Of a stretch of DNA of 64,000 nucleotides, positions 62,537 through 64,000 are shown one piece after another. Under the pieces are notes generated by a model. That model had not been told where the DNA came from and ran no database searches. It worked only from the letters and a program-made list of their open reading frames with translations. Position numbers and translations under genes: made by a program. This stretch comes from Rosettibacter firmus (GTDB lineage: Bacteria > Bacteroidota > Ignavibacteria > Ignavibacteriales > Melioribacteraceae): positions 192,001 through 256,000 of the forward strand of contig NZ_JAYKGJ010000002.1 in assembly GCF_036860695.1 (NCBI RefSeq). Reading direction: 5' to 3'. The first letter of the stretch is position 1; each line of letters opens with the position of its first letter.

Positions 62537-62734
62537 AAAAGTGAATAACAAATTTTAATATCTCAAAAAGAATAGTAGCTTAAATTTATCTGCAACTATA
62601 AAGTATTTTTCATTTCCAGAAAGACAAAAAATTATTTATCATCTTTTTCCCTTAGGGCAATTAAATCTAAGAATCTAATCCTGACAATTTTTAATTCATT
62701 TCTAATTTTTATTCAATAAAAAATGGAGGGGAGT

Positions 62735-64000
62735 ATGAAATCAAGATTTCACTTTTTCATTTTAATTTTAGTATTATCTTTTTACAATTTATTAGCCCAA
62801 TATCCGCAAAAGTATGATTCACTAAAATTAGTAGTAATCCCAGCAGAAAAATATCATGCATATCGTCCTGGATTAGAATCAAAAACTGGCGATACTTTTA
62901 CAATGGAAGATTCTATTGCAGGCTTTATTGGGAAAGGCTATATGAGAGCCAATATGGCAAAAGGAGATGGTAGTATAACAAATGCAGAGACCATTAATAT
63001 TAAACTTTCTTATAATGTAGAGTTTGTTGATACAGGAGTTTATTATATATGGGCATTTGTATATTTCCCGAATGATAAAAGTGATTCATACTTCTTTGGT
63101 ACCGATGGAAAAGTAGTTGGACAGGTTGCTGGACAACCACGTGGTGTATGGTCATGGCATAAAGGAGATAAAACCATTCATATTGATTCAACAGGTGTTC
63201 ATTCTCTTGATTTCTTTGGTCGTGAACCTAATGCACTTTTAGATCACATTATTATTACTGCAAGTGCTACTTTTGATCCAAATGTAAATAAAGAATGGGA
63301 AAGCTGGGGATTACCAAGTTTCACACAAAAATCTGATACACTTGGTTTAGTAATAATGCCAGCAGAAAAATATGATTTCTATCGTCCAGGTCTGGGTATT
63401 AAGACTGGTGATACTTTTACAATGGAAGATTCAGTTGCAGGCTTTATTGGACAGGGTTATATGAAAGCAAGAATGGCAAAAGGTGATGGGAATATTACAA
63501 ATGCAGAAACAGTAAATATTAAGCTATCATATATTGTAGATTTTGTTAAAACAGGAACTCACTATTTGTGGGCAAATGTATTTTTCCCTGATGGAAACAG
63601 CGATTCATATTTCTTTGGAATTGATGGTAAAGTTGTAGGACAGGTTTCAGGACAACCACGTGGTGTATGGTCATGGCATAAAGGAACTGCAACCTTTGAA
63701 ATTGATACACCTGGTGTCCATTCAATTGATTTCTTTGGACGTGAGCCAAATGCACTTTTAGACCATATCATTATTACACCGAATCCTAATTTCGATCCTA
63801 ATGTAAATAAAGAATGGAAACCTAAAGTTATAGCATTTGTTAGCTTACCTGGTAAAGTTGATCCTGCTACAGGTGAACATTTAGACAAACCATTTATTGA
63901 TGATTTAATAGCTGAAGGTTATGAAGTTTATACTTTATATCATACTTCACTTGAAACGGCACAGCAGAGTTTTATTGATAGTTTGAATTCAGCAGATCTG
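62735..64000 (+). CDS. Secreted protein with two tandem carbohydrate-binding-like modules, 3' end outside the window
   Basis: 422 codons from ATG 62735 (GGAGGGGAG upstream) with no stop before the window ends. A signal peptide (FHFFILILVLSFYNLLAQ) is followed by two near-identical ~170-residue modules. Module 1 spans ~62829-63270 and module 2 ~63346-63783. Both contain VGQV-GQPRGVWSWHKG and HS-DFFGREPNALLDHIIIT. The ending, a beta-sandwich strand with LDHIII, resembles CBM35/malectin-like modules that close with LDKIVL. A third part starting VIAFVSLPGKVDPATGEHLD looks like a Rossmann-type or flavodoxin-like strand-helix start. Probably a surface glycan-binding protein of the RG-I locus. Confidence 0.78.
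   Translation, partial: MKSRFHFFILILVLSFYNLLAQYPQKYDSLKLVVIPAEKYHAYRPGLESKTGDTFTMEDSIAGFIGKGYMRANMAKGDGSITNAETINIKLSYNVEFVDTGVYYIWAFVYFPNDKSDSYFFGTDGKVVGQVAGQPRGVWSWHKGDKTIHIDSTGVHSLDFFGREPNALLDHIIITASATFDPNVNKEWESWGLPSFTQKSDTLGLVIMPAEKYDFYRPGLGIKTGDTFTMEDSVAGFIGQGYMKARMAKGDGNITNAETVNIKLSYIVDFVKTGTHYLWANVFFPDGNSDSYFFGIDGKVVGQVSGQPRGVWSWHKGTATFEIDTPGVHSIDFFGREPNALLDHIIITPNPNFDPNVNKEWKPKVIAFVSLPGKVDPATGEHLDKPFIDDLIAEGYEVYTLYHTSLETAQQSFIDSLNSADL

Noticed and set aside
62829-63783. Long direct repeat as a mobile element or CRISPR-like array
   Set aside because: Both units are in frame inside one secreted protein; this is a protein-domain duplication.
63000-63888. Minus-strand open frames near the window end
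   Set aside because: They are antisense to the plus-strand tandem-module gene, which has a signal peptide, a strong ribosome site and repeated conserved modules; the repeats create matching antisense frames.

Overview
The window is about 64 kb of AT-rich DNA from a bacterium of the FCB group. It is most likely an Ignavibacteria/Melioribacter-like anaerobe (inference). The support is the NYPNPFNPxT-type C-terminal sorting domains of the type IX secretion system on three complete secreted proteins and one orphan fragment, a large TonB-dependent receptor, one Bacteroidota-style TAnnTTTG promoter, low GC, and a Planctomycetes/Verrucomicrobia-like microcompartment.

Region 1 (1-8.4 kb) is sparse and eroded. 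It holds a GNAT fragment cut by the window edge, a mono-haem cytochrome c, a broken SDR gene, remnants of an outer-membrane barrel gene and a secreted-protein gene, a glutaminase-less asparagine-synthetase-like gene, an orphan sorting-domain tail, two copies of a 116-bp repeat and a 59-bp attC-like hairpin. A small DUF134 / coiled-coil / NifX-like unit follows, with a palindrome on its promoter.

Region 2 (8.4-29.6 kb) is mostly chromosomal core: an unusual Rossmann-fold protein, PtsN-like EIIA, HisS, RlmB, phosphotransacetylase, an AI-2E transporter, a beta-CASP nuclease, a lipoprotein/barrel pair, an anti-sigma factor, malate dehydrogenase, a deoxyhypusine-synthase homologue and an NAD-dependent epimerase. 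Two islands stand out: a three-gene cluster (opine-type dehydrogenase, B12-binding mutase-like protein, glutaminase-dead asparagine-synthetase-like ligase; 13.45-17.6 kb) whose product I cannot name, and a decayed restriction-modification locus (26.0-27.4 kb).

Region 3 (29.9-41.9 kb) is a bacterial microcompartment operon with PduL, four pentamer and three hexamer shell proteins, CoA-acylating aldehyde dehydrogenase, class II aldolase, acetate kinase and two Lut-type proteins. A LacI-family regulator and rhamnulokinase follow. The order predicts rhamnulose-1-P (or fuculose-1-P) -> DHAP + L-lactaldehyde -> lactyl-CoA -> lactyl-P -> lactate + ATP -> pyruvate. Three matching 25-bp operator-like sites lie at the operon promoter and upstream of lacI.

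Region 4 (42.3-64 kb) supplies the sugar. It encodes a TonB receptor, a beta-helix T9SS protein, an esterase, a PL11 rhamnogalacturonan lyase, a GH31, a PL9-like lyase, a PL22-like oligogalacturonate lyase, a GH106 rhamnosidase, a GH2 enzyme and a partial protein with two tandem carbohydrate-binding-like modules. Together regions 3 and 4 read as one rhamnogalacturonan-I utilisation system running from extracellular cleavage to compartmentalised lactaldehyde oxidation.
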